Made by a program: the position numbers and the translations under genes. From Paragordius varius (lineage: Eukaryota > Nematomorpha): a DNA stretch of 64,000 nucleotides. This document shows positions 10,781 through 24,430 of this stretch, one piece after another. Each line of letters begins with the position of its first letter. Position 1 is the stretch's first letter. The stretch covers positions 1,550,001 to 1,614,000 of the forward strand of contig OZ176060.1 of assembly GCA_964247055.1 (NCBI GenBank). The letters run 5' to 3'. The notes below the pieces were generated by a model. It had not been told where the DNA came from. It saw only the letters and a list, made by a program, of their open reading frames with translations, and made no database searches.

Positions 10781-12400
10781 TCCTGATAGCAGGGGTGCTA
10801 TTAGTTGTGTTAATTAACCGATATAAAGAAATTGTGGTACGACAGGGTTTTGAGTATCCATGAATGTTAAGTATATATATTGAATTTTTTAGTTTATGTC
10901 CATGACATTTGTTGTACTATAATTGGTGTTTAAATTCATGGTAAGTAGTGTTAGGAGTAAAATGAAGTTGTCTAGTGAGTTTTAGCAGAACATGAGTGAG
11001 GATATAAACGGCAACTTTTACTCTTAATCATTTGTCTATATTGGATGCCTGTAATCCAGATGTTGAAGAGAATCAGAGAGAACCGACGTTGACGTAATCC
11101 GTTGTTGATTGGTACCCAGTTTCCAATGCTATGTGGAGTCGATATACTCAAAAGTGAGTTTGAGTATAGATATTATTTTAATAATGTGATCTGATAAATT
11201 CAATTTGAGGTAGTGCCCTCCGGCTATCAAAGGCTTTTGCGAAATCGATGCATATGTGGGTTTTATTTAAAAATTCGATTTTTCGAGGATTAAAGGTTTT
11301 GTGGTAACCATATCTCTGAATCTAAATGGGTGTTGGACAATTTGGATTCTACTGTCCCTTTAATGCGTTTAAGATGATTTTTTAAAAAAACCTATAAGTT
11401 TAATTTAGGGTGAATTTCCCAGAATCATCTTGGTTGCGCACCAATCTGTGAGGGAAATGTTAGTGTTTTTTTTATTTTTATATTATTTTATTTTATATAT
11501 TTCCAAATAGAATCCACATTCTATTGATTGTCTTATTGTCATTTTGTGTGTTGTATTTTTATAATTTTGGTTTAATCAATTTATATATCAATATTTAACT
11601 GTATGGATTTGTACTGATCTTTCGGGAAAGAAGCGTCAGTGCAAGGGCGTAGTTAGGGGGAAAGAAAGGAAGCATGATGCACCGAGAACTATAGTTAGAG
11701 GGGCGCCGGATTTAGTAAATTTTAATTTTATTTCAAAAAAATAGGTATGTAAAAGTTATTATTTTAAATTATACATAAAAATTCATTCATTTATGAGTGG
11801 TCATGTTGTACGGGTTGAAGAATTCGATTATATTTTTAAAATGCAAGAGGTTGCATGGAGCGGGGGTGCCATTACGGATTTATGCACCGGTCACCGAAAA
11901 TGCAAGCTCTGCCTCTGCGTCAGTGAATATTTTTTAGAAAAGTTGTGTGAGGATGCCGGTAAGAGAGGGATCATCTCGGTTGGAATGTCGTTGCAATCAA
12001 TGAGTTATTTTTCGTTGAATGATCGAGAGCCTGTTATTGAATTCTGGTAATCTGGAGCCGTTGAATCGCCACTTATTTCTCCCTTATGAACTAGTGAGCT
12101 CTTGTTAGTAATAATGTCTCCTACTTCATTTTTCATTGCAATTAGACTTGGGTCGTATTACGTGGTCTAGGATTTTATGAAAATCGTCGTTGTTTTTTTT
12201 GGCAGCGATCACTAGTGTGAGAGAGATTGTTAGGGGCTTTCTTTATCAGGGGCGCTTTCTTGGGACTCTCTGTTGAGTGATTTGCTTTCTAGGAGGTTGT
12301 TAGATAGCTTTTCTTGACATTTAACTGTTAAATATATTTTTTACGATAATATAATATTATTATAATATGGTTTTGGGGATTTTGTTGGCTGTACTCTTGG
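10780..12400 (-). mobile_element. LINE reverse-transcriptase relic
   Basis: Minus-strand translations include THICIDFAKAFDS (about 11222-11290), which is RT motif A with its catalytic aspartate context. At 11050-11130 there is NNGLRQRRFSLILFNIWIT, which fits the G-L-R-Q-G-S-x-L-S-P-x-L-F-N-I block. The order is right for a minus-strand LINE. It is broken by many stops and frame changes and interrupted by the MITE at 11642-11917. The clade (RTE/CR1/Jockey) is not resolved. Confidence 0.65.
11642..11917 (+). repeat. hAT-type MITE, copy 2, perfect 8-bp target duplication
   Basis: The 276-bp element starts CAAGGGCGTAGTTAGGGG and ends AGCTCTGCCTCTG. The 8 bases before it (11634-11641) and after it (11918-11925) are both CGTCAGTG. 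The imperfect inverted ends (consensus CAGAGGCGYAGYTAGG) and 8-bp duplication place it in the hAT superfamily. The ORF at 11793-12050 runs through its end into the flank and is not a gene. Confidence 0.85.
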
Positions 12401-13524
12401 TTACTTTTTGTAATCGCTGAGTATAGACTATCACCAACATCATAAGTATTCAGTATATCGAATATGTTTTAAATAAGCATCGTAAATCATTGGCACTGTA
12501 GAATATTATAGTTTAAATTTGTGCTGTAGTTTTGGTTTAGAAGAGAAGCAATTTGATTTTTAGTTTTGCCAGAAGTAAACTTAGACCGAAAATACAGTCG
12601 GAAGAGGTTTTTATGTTTGGAAGACTGATTGGCATCTATATATCCATGGTACAAAGTCTATCTGATTATTATGTTTCCTATATTGTGAATCCAAGTGTAA
12701 AGCTGTCTTTTGGTCTTGTGGAAAAGAGAGATTAAGCATAGCTTCTGTTCAATGCTATCTATCGTTTTTATTACCAAGTTCGTGTCCACCAGTTTAAATG
12801 ATACGTAATGTCCGTCCCTATGATATTTAACAACCGATTATAAGGGCGATGCCTTTTTTGGTTTTTGATAGCGGTGCTAAGAGTGTCGTGTAATTGTTCG
12901 CACTCCTCATTTTATTAAAAATGGTGGGGGCATAATCTTGGGATATAGTAATCGGCGAGTAATTGGGTAAAATCGTAAAACTCTGATAGGATATCTAATT
13001 ATAAATTTCAGAAAATTGGCAAGCTTTGGTTAATATTCGCTTCACACCGTTACGTTTGTTTCGTGACATTATTAAATAGGATGTATTATCACATTGGATG
13101 ATCGGTTGAAGAAATATGCAGAAGATCCTTAGTATTATGATGTAGAGTTAGTCCATTTCTTTTATAACAATATCGATTACGTGATTAGAACCACGGGTGT
13201 TCCGTGTTCCCATAGAATTTATTAGTTGAAAATTTAAGGTTGTTTGCAGCAGACATTGTGCGTCGTAATGGATAGGAAAAATAAAAGATAAGTTTGGTAA
13301 TCTCTTACAGGATATAAGTATTTTTGTGGTTGATAAATATGATAGAATTATGTTAAAATTGTGGCATCCAGGGATTAAGTGAGATCGGGATATTTTTAAG
13401 AATATTGTGATGTGTTGATTTTAAAAGTTTTTGTGATGACAACTTTTAGCGTATAAACAATGTAATATTTGAAATCATCCACCAATATGTAATATTTAAA
13501 CGACATATATGGTATACGTTGAGG
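12401..13524. other. Anonymous DNA, no gene recognised
   Basis: The 60-aa ORF at 12553 shows no motif. This could be further LINE debris (composition is like 10.8-12.4 kb), but no diagnostic motif was seen. Confidence 0.4.
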
Positions 13525-13532
13525 ATCTAAAC
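13525..13532 (+). repeat. Target-site duplication ATCTAAAC, left
   Basis: Direct repeat of the octamer at 15939-15946, made on insertion of the hAT element. Confidence 0.92.
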
Positions 13533-15938
13533 CAGTGGTACTCACCAAAAAAATTTGATGGGCCAAATAAAATATATTTTTTTTTCGAGGGCCATGAACT
13601 TTATAATGGCAAATATTCCATAGCTATTTGACACATATGCACATATTTACACTCTAAATCAGAACAATAATTTTTTTTGCGTATCGCATGTAAATCCAGC
13701 TAAAAACTCTTTTGCACCAGTTTAAAAAATTAAAATATTTTGATAACAACATAATTTTTGACAAATTTGGTTTCGCCTCATGACAGGCCAATCATAATAC
13801 GTCGTCCAAATGATAATTGGTTAAGCGATTTCTGTATGTATTCTTGACATACTTCCTTTTTGAATATGTCGTCTCACTCGTAGTTGAGGGAAAAACAATT
13901 AGGATAACTTGAGCACATTTTTTTATATTTTCATATTTATTTGCACATCTTGCCAAAACCACATATCTTTCTTCTCTACGATTCTCCTTGATAGCCTCCA
14001 AATTGGAATCATTTAAAATGTACGAATTCTCTAATGATATGTGCCTAATCAAACCCGAAATGCTCAAGTTGCTTAATATTGGATATATCCATATGCTATG
14101 GATTTTCAATAAGTTATAACCATTTTCAATAGTATCAACTCTTGAAATCTGAATTTCATTTTATTAGATGTTAAATGATTGTCTATTATTCAAATAATCT
14201 CCGCGGTAAATTTCATATTTTCTTCATAAATCGATTTAAGTGTTGGAAAATATAGGAGTGTTTTATTAATAAAATCTTGTTATTATAAATTAATTATTCT
14301 TCAAAATCGAATATTTGATTAGCGAATTGGGTTATTATTTTGGTCTCTTGAAGACTTGTATTAAAATACTAAGTTTGTAAGTAATGTCGCATTAGGTAGG
14401 CTAATAAAATCTACCACTTGTCACTATTAATTTGCTCTTCAGACTTACTGTTATCTTTTATAATTAATAGAATTTCATGTCTTAGGACAAAGTATCTAAT
14501 TAATACTTTGCTAAGGCTTAATCATCTCACAGCGCAAAAGAATATCATCAAACTCATATGGATATCTTTCGGTAGGATTTTATAATGGTTGAATTATCTG
14601 CCACGGATGTGGTTAACTATATCCACAACCGTTTTAATTACTAAATTGAGTTTATCTTTCACACGCGAAACCAAGTTTTGCTGATGAATAAAGCAGTGAA
14701 AGGATAAAATATTTTGCAAATTATTTTGGTTTTTATTTTATTTATTCCAATCATAGAGGGATAGCCATCTGTGCAGATCAAAACCAATTATAGAAATACC
14801 ATTATTATCGAAAAAAGTGTTAATTATTTCGAGAAAATTACTTACTGTCGTGGTATTATTCATTGGTAAAAATTAATATTTATCGTTGATTATGTTGTCG
14901 TTGCAAAATCTTACGAAGAGCGTACATTGAGGTGTTGTACCAATATCAATGCTAAAATCAATAGCATATTAAATTTGCAGTTTTTCAGAGCCAATAATGT
15001 ATTTGACATATCTTCAATGCGTCGAGCACATGTTGCAGAAAGTTGAATTTTTTTAATATGCCTCATGATTTGATTTTTATATGGAATTTATCAAATGAAA
15101 AAGTGCAACCATTTATTAGACATTCTTTTAGTTGGGAATCAGTAAACGGTTTCATATTTTTTCCTAAAATATAACAAATTTCATACGAAGCTAATTATAC
15201 AACTTTTTCCTGGGAGAAAGCTATGGACATAATAGATTTTCTTTTCTGGTATAATTCCTTAATCTTTTTATATTTTTCGTTTTTCCTCATGATTTTCTGG
15301 AAATTTATGAGAAAAATGGATTGTAAAATTCTTTCAATATTGTATTTTTTTATAATTATGTTGTCCTTACATATAAGGTAACAACATTTTTATTTTAAAC
15401 GACAAAGAATTTTTCTTCTCATTCTTTTTTAAAGGGCGATTTTTATCGAATAATTTACGTTTTTTAGCATTAGATGTCATCCTTTGAATTTATGTTTAAA
15501 TATTATGTAAATTTTTTCAAAAATTAGAAATATAATTTGAACTACACCATAAAAAACAAATTGAAATTTAATGATGTTTATTAAAAATATTTTATGGGAG
15601 TTATAAAAAATGAGGCAGTATAGCTATGAAAAGATGTTTTGGGTAAAAGACTTGATTAAATACAAAAAAGGAATGCATTAAAAATTTCAAAATAGAAAAG
15701 AAAATAGAATACAGAAACAATGTGTGCCAAATTTTTGAAATTATTTAAATGTAGGGAAATTTTTCTACATTTCAAATTGGGTAAAAAATAAAAACTACCA
15801 AAAGAAAATATTAAAATTAAAATAATCGAAAATTCGTTTATGGATTAGAAAAATAATGTAATCAATATGGTCATAGGGCAACTTTAAAGCACTCTTAGGG
15901 CCGCATGCGGCCCGCGGGCCGCGGTTTGAGTATCACTG
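13533..15938 (-). mobile_element. hAT transposon, 2406 bp, decayed transposase, perfect 8-bp TSD
   Basis: The ends are CAGTGGTACTCACC (left) and, read inward from the right, CAGTGATACTCAAACC. The flanking octamer ATCTAAAC is present exactly on both sides (13525-13532 and 15939-15946). The minus strand carries transposase pieces in order. ICTDGYPSMIGINKIKT (about 14734-14787) is the C-T-D-G..M.G motif near the catalytic site. FPSTTSETTYSKRKY followed by RNRLTN (about 13800-13890) is the C-terminal dimerisation motif. The coding frame has several stops and frame changes, so the copy is dead. The type is ZBED5/SCAND3-like hAT. A GC-rich subterminal block (CGGCCCGCGGGCCGCGG) lies just inside the right end. 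Confidence 0.92.
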
Positions 15939-15946
15939 ATCTAAAC
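15939..15946 (+). repeat. Target-site duplication ATCTAAAC, right
   Basis: An exact match to the left octamer. The pair defines the element ends to the base. Confidence 0.92.
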
Positions 15947-16534
15947 TAACCGGGACTTTCCTCTCATCATTACATGCGGTTTAACTAATTTAACGTGTAT
16001 ACGCTTAAATTTTGTTTAATTTATTTATTTGACTTTATTGCTTATTATCGTAAACTTAAATAACAATGGACTAGGAAGTGTTGGGGATACTTTCTTACTA
16101 AGATAAAATAAATTGTGTGGATCCTCTTTTATAATAAGGTTGTCTCTTTTAAAACTATGTTTTAACTATCATCAAGTTGTTTAACCAAAAGCCCCCAATT
16201 CCTCCTTTATAGATTTTGAATGAAACCCATCCGACAAACAAATCTCATATTAACAGCAACATTCCAATGGATCTCATACATAATGCTTTTCAAGAGCCAA
16301 AATGGCTCTAGATCCATTTATTTGAATTGTTTTTTCCTCTACAATCAAATATATATATTAATAATAAGAAGCAGCCTACTATTTTATTTTTATTAAATTA
16401 ATCCTACTATATTTTTTTTTAATTAATGTAGTTAGCCCTTTATGAATTTTTAACTTAAAATTATTGAATAAAAAATTTTGTAAAAGAGGGCTGATTTTGC
16501 ATAGCGAAATAAATAATTTATTTTAATTTTTTAG
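15947..16534. other. Presumed P450 intron, upstream part
   Basis: AT-rich sequence leading into a pyrimidine-rich 3' splice site (TTTAATTTTTTAG). The preceding P450 exons were not found in the window; they may lie among the repeats upstream or before base 1. Confidence 0.45.
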
Positions 16535-16851
16535 GCAAGATTATCTTCAAGTTTTGATTAACTTTATGGAAAATCCGGACCAAAATAAGCAGCCAGAACA
16601 ACAGGACAATGAAACTTTACAAGATCTAGTAATGCATGACGTTGATTACTCATTTACGGATAGGCCAATTGGAATGACAAAAGAAGAATATGTTTCTAAT
16701 GCTATATTGTTTTTTGTGGCTGGCTATGAGTCTACCTCTAATGGATTATGTTACATTCTGCATAAATTAGCATGGTATCCTGATGTACAAAAAAAAATGC
16801 GAGAGGAAATCGAAGAAATGTGGCGGAAAAACAACCCAAAAATACCTTTTG
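16535..16851 (+). CDS. Cytochrome P450 (CYP3-like), I-helix exon
   Basis: This is an internal exon of a heme-thiolate monooxygenase. It begins after TTTTTTAG in phase 2 and ends at CCTTTTG before GTAATATT in phase 1 (317 nt, 105 full codons). The translation opens QDYLQVLINFMENP, continues with a low-complexity acidic/Gln linker, and holds the I-helix signature FFVAGYESTSNGLCYILHK, whose A-G-x-E-[ST] proton-delivery motif is intact. It then runs into the J helix (WYPDVQKKMREEIEEMW). The order and spacing are those of clan 3 P450s, which are endoplasmic-reticulum enzymes oxidising hydrophobic substrates. It joins in phase to the exon at 31494. About 270 N-terminal residues are missing from the window. 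Confidence 0.93.
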
Positions 16852-17499
16852 GTAATATTTGCAAATAATTTCTTTGAAGAAACATAAAATTATTCTCACA
16901 AACTATAGTATTTGGAATGAAAACTCAAAATAAAAATTTGTTAAAAATCCTTTATAATAAAGCAGAGAAAGGGAAAAGGTGTAGTATCAAAATTTTATTA
17001 AATTTAATGGCTTTATAGAATAGTATTTTTAAGACACACCCGTGTAATGTAAATTATTAAATTGATTAGATTTATTAGTTTCTTTTTATAAATCTAATGA
17101 TTTTAGTTGCTATAATGATTAATCCATGTTTTGCATCTTCTATATTTAATTTTATAATTTATAATTCTATTATTATGTTTTGCTTGTTTATATATATATA
17201 TATATCTGAGAATAAATGTTTCAGCACTCTCATGGTGCATTTGGTGTTGGCTTTACAAGTGAAAAAAGAAACTTATTACCACTTTTGTGGTAATGCCATA
17301 TAAGAAAAGTGCATGCCTAGATTTTATCAATTTTTTAAAAAATTGACTAAAATATATAATGAACTGCAAAAAAGCAATAAAATTTAGCCTCCTAATGTCC
17401 CAAATTTTCTCATCTTCTAAAATGCAAAAGTGCCGAGATCGATAAGAATTTTTAATACATGATAGATGAAAATCTTTTTTGAAAAAATGCATAATTTAT

Positions 17500-18400
17500 T
17501 CAAAAATTTATATGAAACGTATACTTTATACTATTTTGAGGCATTGCGGAAACAGTTTAAAACGCTTTTAAATATCTAACTATAATTCGATGATGTTAAA
17601 TATTTCTATCAAAGACTCATTTGCTTTCAAAATTTGGTGAATTTTCGTGTAATATAAAAATTTATATTTCTCATAAATAGGAAGATAAACGAATAATTTA
17701 AAAATTTTTAGTTTATATTCAAAAAATTTTTATATCAAAAATTAAATTTACAAATTTTTTTTTGAAACTTTTGGAACTGATAATTTAATTTTTTCAATTT
17801 ACATTTCGTTCGCAACAAAAAAAGGTTATAAATTATATATCATGCGATAGCTATCAGGATAATAAATATCGAAATGATGTATGCGGTAGTAACACTAGAA
17901 AAAGTTATTTTAACTTTTTTATTATTATCAATCAAAAGTTTTTATCGCATCAAATAAAATTAAGTATAATAGCACTAGTCGACTAATTTGGACATTTTTG
18001 AGCACCACCACTCAAACTTTTAAATTATGACTAATTTCAGTGTTTTAAAAACGAATTTGAAAAAAATTTTGATCCCGCCAATCAGAATTTTGAAATATTA
18101 TAGGTTTTTCAATTTTTTAAAAACAAGAGAAAATCGAGAAAAAATTAAATATAACTTTATAATAAAATGTTATTATATTATAAACTTAATATCATTTAAT
18201 AAAGCGTTTTAAACTCTATCTTTTGAACATAAATATGTCATTTAAATATCAGAGAGAAAAAAATAGTACGGACTTAAACGTCAAAATTTAGTCTTTTTCT
18301 TTCAATTGAATTTTTAATACGTATAAAAAATTTTAAAAAATTCTAAAAAAGGCATTCGATGGTTTAAACCTTCGGCTTTTAGATAGTATTTTTTTTGTTA
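17500..18400. repeat. AT-rich family copy (fragment)
   Basis: Blocks such as TTTTGAGGCATTGCGGAAAC and TAATTCGATGATGTTAAATA (17535-17605) match TTTTGAAGCATGATGGAAAC and TAATTCGATGATGCTGAACA inside the intact element at 58070-59551. Boundaries are approximate. Confidence 0.5.
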
Positions 18401-19150
18401 GTTTTCGTTCTTTCGAGTACTTATTAGACTTTTTCTCTTGAGTTGGTTCTTATAAAAAATCCTTTATTTATACCTAGTGGATATACCTTATTTTTTAAGA
18501 TTATTGGTTGTTTTGTATTTTGAATTTCAGATGGATGTTGTGTAGCTACTTTTAATCGAATATATTGTTATGGGGTTGGACCATTTGTATTTACCTAATC
18601 TTTTTTATTCAATTTAATTGTAGAATTTATCTAACTTTATTCTGTGAATTGGTTAATTTGACATGTCAATTTGACTGGTATTTGCTTGCAAGTCTCTCTT
18701 ATCGGACTTTACGATTACTTATTGTTATCTTTGCCACATCTGGCATAATTATAGGATCGCTTGGGGGATATGCAGAGCTTGTGCAGCCGCCCGGATCTAT
18801 CACACTATACATAAGCCCCTTTTAGATTTTTAATATTTTGGCTCTTAGCTTGTTTAGTATCTTATTTAATGCCTATAATTTTGTTATTCATGCATGGAAT
18901 AATACTTGTATCGACTAGTTCGTTTGAATATTTAAACATATGTACACGAGGAATGATTGCTATTTTTAAATTAAATACAAATTTAAAAATTAAATTTCGG
19001 AAAAATTTTATTGGTGGCCTCAATTTTCTTTTTTGTTTTGGCCTTTCCATGCCATTAGGTATCAGAAAATGCTAAAATAATGGGATGGTGCAAAACCTTG
19101 TTGAGCTGTGTAGTTGAATTGTCAACCAAATTTTATTTGTTTAAATATGA
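18401..19150 (+). other. Intronic DNA with a segment shared with 40.1 kb
   Basis: The block GCATAATTATAGGA.CGCTT near 18743 recurs near 40131 with similar flanks (TTGCCA..TC.GGCATAATT). It is probably a fragment of a dispersed element (LINE tail or SINE-like). The ORFs at 18565-18825 and 18869-19075 have no recognised motif and are not called. Confidence 0.35.
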
Positions 19151-19199
19151 CATACGATTCTAAACAAAAAATATTATCAATAATGATTTTATATTTTTT

Positions 19200-20620
19200 C
19201 GAAGGGTTATACAAAGACTTACAAAAATATAGGCTAAAAATTGAATTTTGGCATCGAATTTGAATCATAAAAACTTGTTATTCTGCGTTAAATATTTTTT
19301 AAGTAAAACAATCATATATTAACTCTATATATAGAGTGTACCTAATATATCGCCTTCAACAAAAATTTAAGCCTCATATAAAAAGAAATTTTTTTCGATA
19401 ATTTTCACCAAAGCGGAAGATACTTTATCCTTGCCGAAAAAATGATCTATGTCTCAGATTTTTGATTTAGAGACTTCTTTAAACCGAAATTCTTGTTTAT
19501 ATATTTTATTCGGCTTTATAAGCTGCTTTATGCCATAAACATACCGCAAATTTAAAAACTGAGTAGATAGATCTTTTTTCTTGTATCGAATTGTATGAAA
19601 ACCATCATCAAATTACATATAAAAAGTGTTTTATTATATCTAAAAGCGTTTTTATACCGTTTCATGCCTAAAAAATAGTGTTAAGTACGCTTCTAAATTT
19701 TGTAAAAAGTATGCATTTTTAATATTTTTTTATGTCAAAATTTGTGTATTTAATAATTTTATTGTCCAATCCCGGCATTTTTGCGTTTAATTTAAAGGAA
19801 CAGCTCATTTTAGAACTAAAAAATTTAGGATTTTCCGAACTTACATCTAAAAATTAAAAAAAATTAAAAAATAGTTTTGCTTTTTATGGTTAATTTATTA
19901 TATATTCCTAGTGATATTTATGAAGGATTCAGCTTTTACTAAAAATATTTTATCACAATATCACAAAAGCGTAAATAACTTTTATCACTTGTAAGGTCAA
20001 AAAGCACCATTGAATTTCCCTATCAGAATATATGCTTTTTAACAGAATATTTTATCGTGAACGCAGTATAATTAATGTTACAACATTTAATTTTCACAAA
20101 AAATTTAAAAAGGCAAAAAATATTTTTATCTTCTGAGAATATGTTCAGCATGGAATTATGAAAAAAATGTTTTTATTATATTTTGAAATGTTTGTTTTCA
20201 CCATGCTCCGAAATACCATAAAAAACGGTTTATCAAAATTTTGATTAAAATATTTTTCTTTATATTATAATCTATAAAAGAATTCTTATCGCAAAATATG
20301 GGCATTTCTGCGCTATTTTAGAATACTAGGCCATTTTTAGGGGGCCAAAAAATCGAGACTTTTAAAGCCCTTTATCAAATAATAACTTTATACAAATATT
20401 ATAATGCAATCAAAATACAGTGTATAATATAAAGTAATGATATTTTTAAGATCGACGCATTTTTTCACCAAAAATTTAGCATAATGTGAGCAATTTAGCG
20501 ATTTTTAAAAAGCAATTATCACAAAATTGTAAATATTTTTAAGGAACCAAAACTTTTTTAATATCCTGATGCATTTTTTTATCAAATATATTTTTGGAAT
20601 TTTTGCGTTTACTTCATGGA
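19200..20620. repeat. AT-rich high-copy family, fragment cluster
   Basis: Segments alternate with those of the 58070-59551 element and of 28100-28990 (GTTTCATGCCTAAAAAATAG, TTAATATTTTTTTATGTCAA and similar). No coding potential is visible. Confidence 0.45.
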
Positions 20621-23600
20621 GATGGAATAACATCTTTGTTTTAATATTATTTTATTTTATCTCATTATATCTAAATTAAGAATTATTTTTAAAAACAATT
20701 AAACTAAAATGATTGTTCCACAATATAAGATTCAGGCTTATCTAAACAAATTATGATAACCAAAATTTTTTTTAAAATCACATTAATTATTATCAAATAT
20801 AATTATGAGTAAGATCATTCGATGCTTCAAAACTTTTCGAAATCATATTTATTTTTGAATAATGCGTGTAATTATGGTTTAAGAAAGAGTCCGGTCTATC
20901 CATTAATTTTAAAAATAAGTTTGTTCGTCGCAAAGTTTGTACACTGTAAACTAAACATTACATATGTATGTTTTCGTGGATCCAATTTTTTTACAATTTT
21001 TATGGTGTTTTATTTGTTAATATATAACTTATCAACTGGTTTTTTATGAAAGCTTTTTGTATTTTAATTACAGACAAAATTTAATCCCCATATAATTAAG
21101 TTTCTTTAAATTATAGTTATAGAGTTTTCATTAATTGCTATCTATTTAATAATTTTTAATTGTTAAATAGCAAAAACCTATGTTTTTCGTAATTTTTAGA
21201 AGATTTTTGTTAGGTCCATCCCATATTGCTTTCCTAATAATACGCCGGCTTAGTATTTTTATATTGAGCAAAATATAATAAGTCAAAATTTTGGAAGTTA
21301 CTGTCTCATGAATCAATGAAATTTCATAATCGAAAATCCATTATTTTTATAGGTATTATTTTACAGGGTCTAATTATTATTTAAACCAGGAACAACACGA
21401 ACGAATGATCTCGCGGGTCGCATTTTCGAATCAAAACATTCAAAGTGCCGCATTAGCAAAATATATGGGCAGCAAATATTTTATTAAATTATAAACACAA
21501 GATGAAAAACCACTATTTGTTTTGACAGTTTTTGCTAATTCATTGTCTGTATTCGGAAAGACTTATTGAGAAAATTTGTTGAACATCATTACTTAGATTT
21601 CGTAAAACATTTTATTGAAAATTTCTCTTGAACTGCAAAAATAATGCATGCTCACGGGCCCTGTATTATATATTTACGATTTCATTTTTTAAGGCTTTTT
21701 GAGCGACAATATAATATATAATATTTCTTGAATTTTGGTAATCATTTAGGAATTATAATGTGTGGAATTTAATTCATTATTTACAACTTTTGAGTTGCAT
21801 ATCTTTTATATAATTATTACATTGAGTATTTTATATATATAATTTATGATAAAGTTATGGATTTCATATTTGACAAAACCAAAATAATTATTCAATATTG
21901 TTTACGAATATTTTCAGAGCCCCCTTTATCACTATAAGTTTTTATGATAATTAAATCCTTTATAACATAATTTGAATTTTATGTTTTGTGATTTATTATT
22001 CTAATATTAGGTGTTTTAATCATTTTTCTAAATCAATTATTTATATATATACAAGTATTTGGCACTAAATAAAAACGTGGTAAGCGGTTTTACCACGAAT
22101 CTATCACATTTAGCCTAAAAAATGTCTTATAACTATATATAAACCATAGTGTGTTCTCGAATGGGTAGAAAAGTATCAGCTATTAGAAACTGAACACATT
22201 AATTATTAAAAAACAAATTGAATGAAAAAGTGTCAGTAAATACTATGCTGTTAAAATATTTGGCCTAATTAAGCCAATTATCGGTTTTATAAAAAGTATT
22301 TATCTAAAAATTATTAATTTAACAAGTAAACAAAATAAATACAAATATATATAACGATGGGGAAGAAGGCTTGATATACCGTTTACCAGAAAAATATCAA
22401 GTCAATCAAATTCCATTAAATGACTTGGTCTTATTATGATATTATATATTTTTTTAGTTTATCCATTTACACCTCAAATTTAATCTCATTTCATATACAC
22501 TTAACTTGATGACCTTTTCACGTTTTTGTAGTTTACAATTTGGAGTTAAATTGTAAATGAATTAGACATAAAAAATATAATTCAAGACTAAGTCATCTAA
22601 TGATTGCGCAAAGATTTAATAATTGTGCTTTCAAAAATAATATATTTTTAAGTATTCTCATATTAAAAAATTTTTTTATCCTGTTTAAATAACTATAATT
22701 AAAAATATTTTATACATTAGGAAAATGTTTTGATTAACCGCGAAATTGTTTGTTTGAAGACGTTCGGATTGACTCGAAAAATGTTTTTTAGTCGAGAAAG
22801 AGCATAAATTAGGAAGAGCTACGAACTTTAAATGTCTGTTGTTAATTTTAAATCTGTAATAAATAAAAAGAGACTATAATATATAATTATGGATTAATGA
22901 GATAAAAAAAATAATGAAATCATAAATTATTGAATCATAGCCATAAGTTATTAACCGTTCTGAGCAAATTCCAATAATTATAGCATAAAGCATATGAAAT
23001 GATTTTAAATTTTGAAAATCTTTTAAACCCGCGCTTTTCGAAAATTCCTTATACACAAATTTAATAGTAAAACGCTGAGAGCTAATATTATTTTTTGAGA
23101 TTTAAGAGTTAATTTTTAATGTTATCTCCTATAAACTTTATATTATTTATATTTCATAATTTTTTAATTAAATTTATATTTAATAAATTATTTAATTAGT
23201 TTTATATTAATATTCGAAATGGTATCGCGTAACAGAATAAGATTAATATTAAAAGTTATCCTTGGTTCCAAAAAATATTTTGCATGCTTTTACATGCGTT
23301 TTAAATGTACCATTAAATTATATTTATTATTAGCATTTTATAATTAAAGATGTTAATATCCAAGGCGATTAACCAATAACTCCTAAACAACCCTTCAATA
23401 TATTTTCTATCTTGGAATACCGCGATGTGCCATATTTAATAATTTTATAATTAACACGCCCATGCCGTAGTTAATAGTTACTTCATCCATTGGAAACCTA
23501 TTAAATATATATTTTCTATTATATAAGTTTTCATAGTTGGGGATTACGGCTTATTCCAATAAAATTGTAGTTTCGAATTGCCCTGTATTAAAAAAATAAT

Positions 23601-24430
23601 TCAATTTTAATTACGCAACATTTTATATTTACCTTTATTAGAGTAAATTGTTATTAAAATCTTAAGAAAATTAATTTACTTATATTTTAATATGCGAAAA
23701 TAATATTTTTCTCTATTATCATCGTTCCTAGTTTTATTAATAAAACCAAAAAGAGGAAAAGATTTTTTTTGCTTAAGTTCTGAGATTTTAACATAAACAC
23801 TTTTTAAATTAGGGTATCTAGTGATCTCATAATATATTCGTTTAATATTTTTAAAAACTATTCAAAGAAACGGTTGATATAATACGATTCTATCCTAAAA
23901 AAATTATATAAATAAGCCAATTTATCTAAAAATTTATGTTTACTTCTTGGCTCTTGATGTACATTTATATTTGTAATAAATAACTAATCGAAAATCGACA
24001 ACACTTATATAATTGTAATACTTATATATTTATATATACATATATCTATATAATTTTATATAATATCCTAGTTATTTTTTTGCAAAGCGGGTAGTTTATA
24101 GGGAAGGCAATGGCAAACCATCTTCGATTTTTTATTGCTGAAAAAATATTCCATTGAATGCGGTAATTAAAGTTGGTTGATGGAATCATCGATCCTTGAA
24201 AATCAAACAGATTTAAAGAGAAACGGAGAGATTTAACTTAGATATATTGGGTTTAACGTGATGGGATTAGACAAAATCCCAATATAGTTCATATATTCCT
24301 GTAGAAACGTTATTATGATAAAGCATGTGGAAAACATGAGAGTGGTCAAAAGACTGGATATCTTCTGTATTATACAAAAATAATGTACTCCAGTGCGAAA
24401 ACCACCGAAACATAGCTCTTATTAGCCACG
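20621..24430. other. Intronic AT-rich DNA, little recognised
   Basis: A short GC-richer patch at 21390-21660 (CTCGCGGGTCGCATTTTCGAATC ... CTCACGGGCCCTG, split here) resembles subterminal sequence of the hAT-like elements near 25754 and 35520. The rest shows no gene, RNA or clear terminal repeat. ORFs here are A/T-tract translations. Confidence 0.4.

Noticed and set aside
18565-18825. 86-aa hydrophobic plus-strand ORF
   Set aside because: Part of it is shared with repeat sequence at 40.1 kb, and there is no start context or homologous family recognised.
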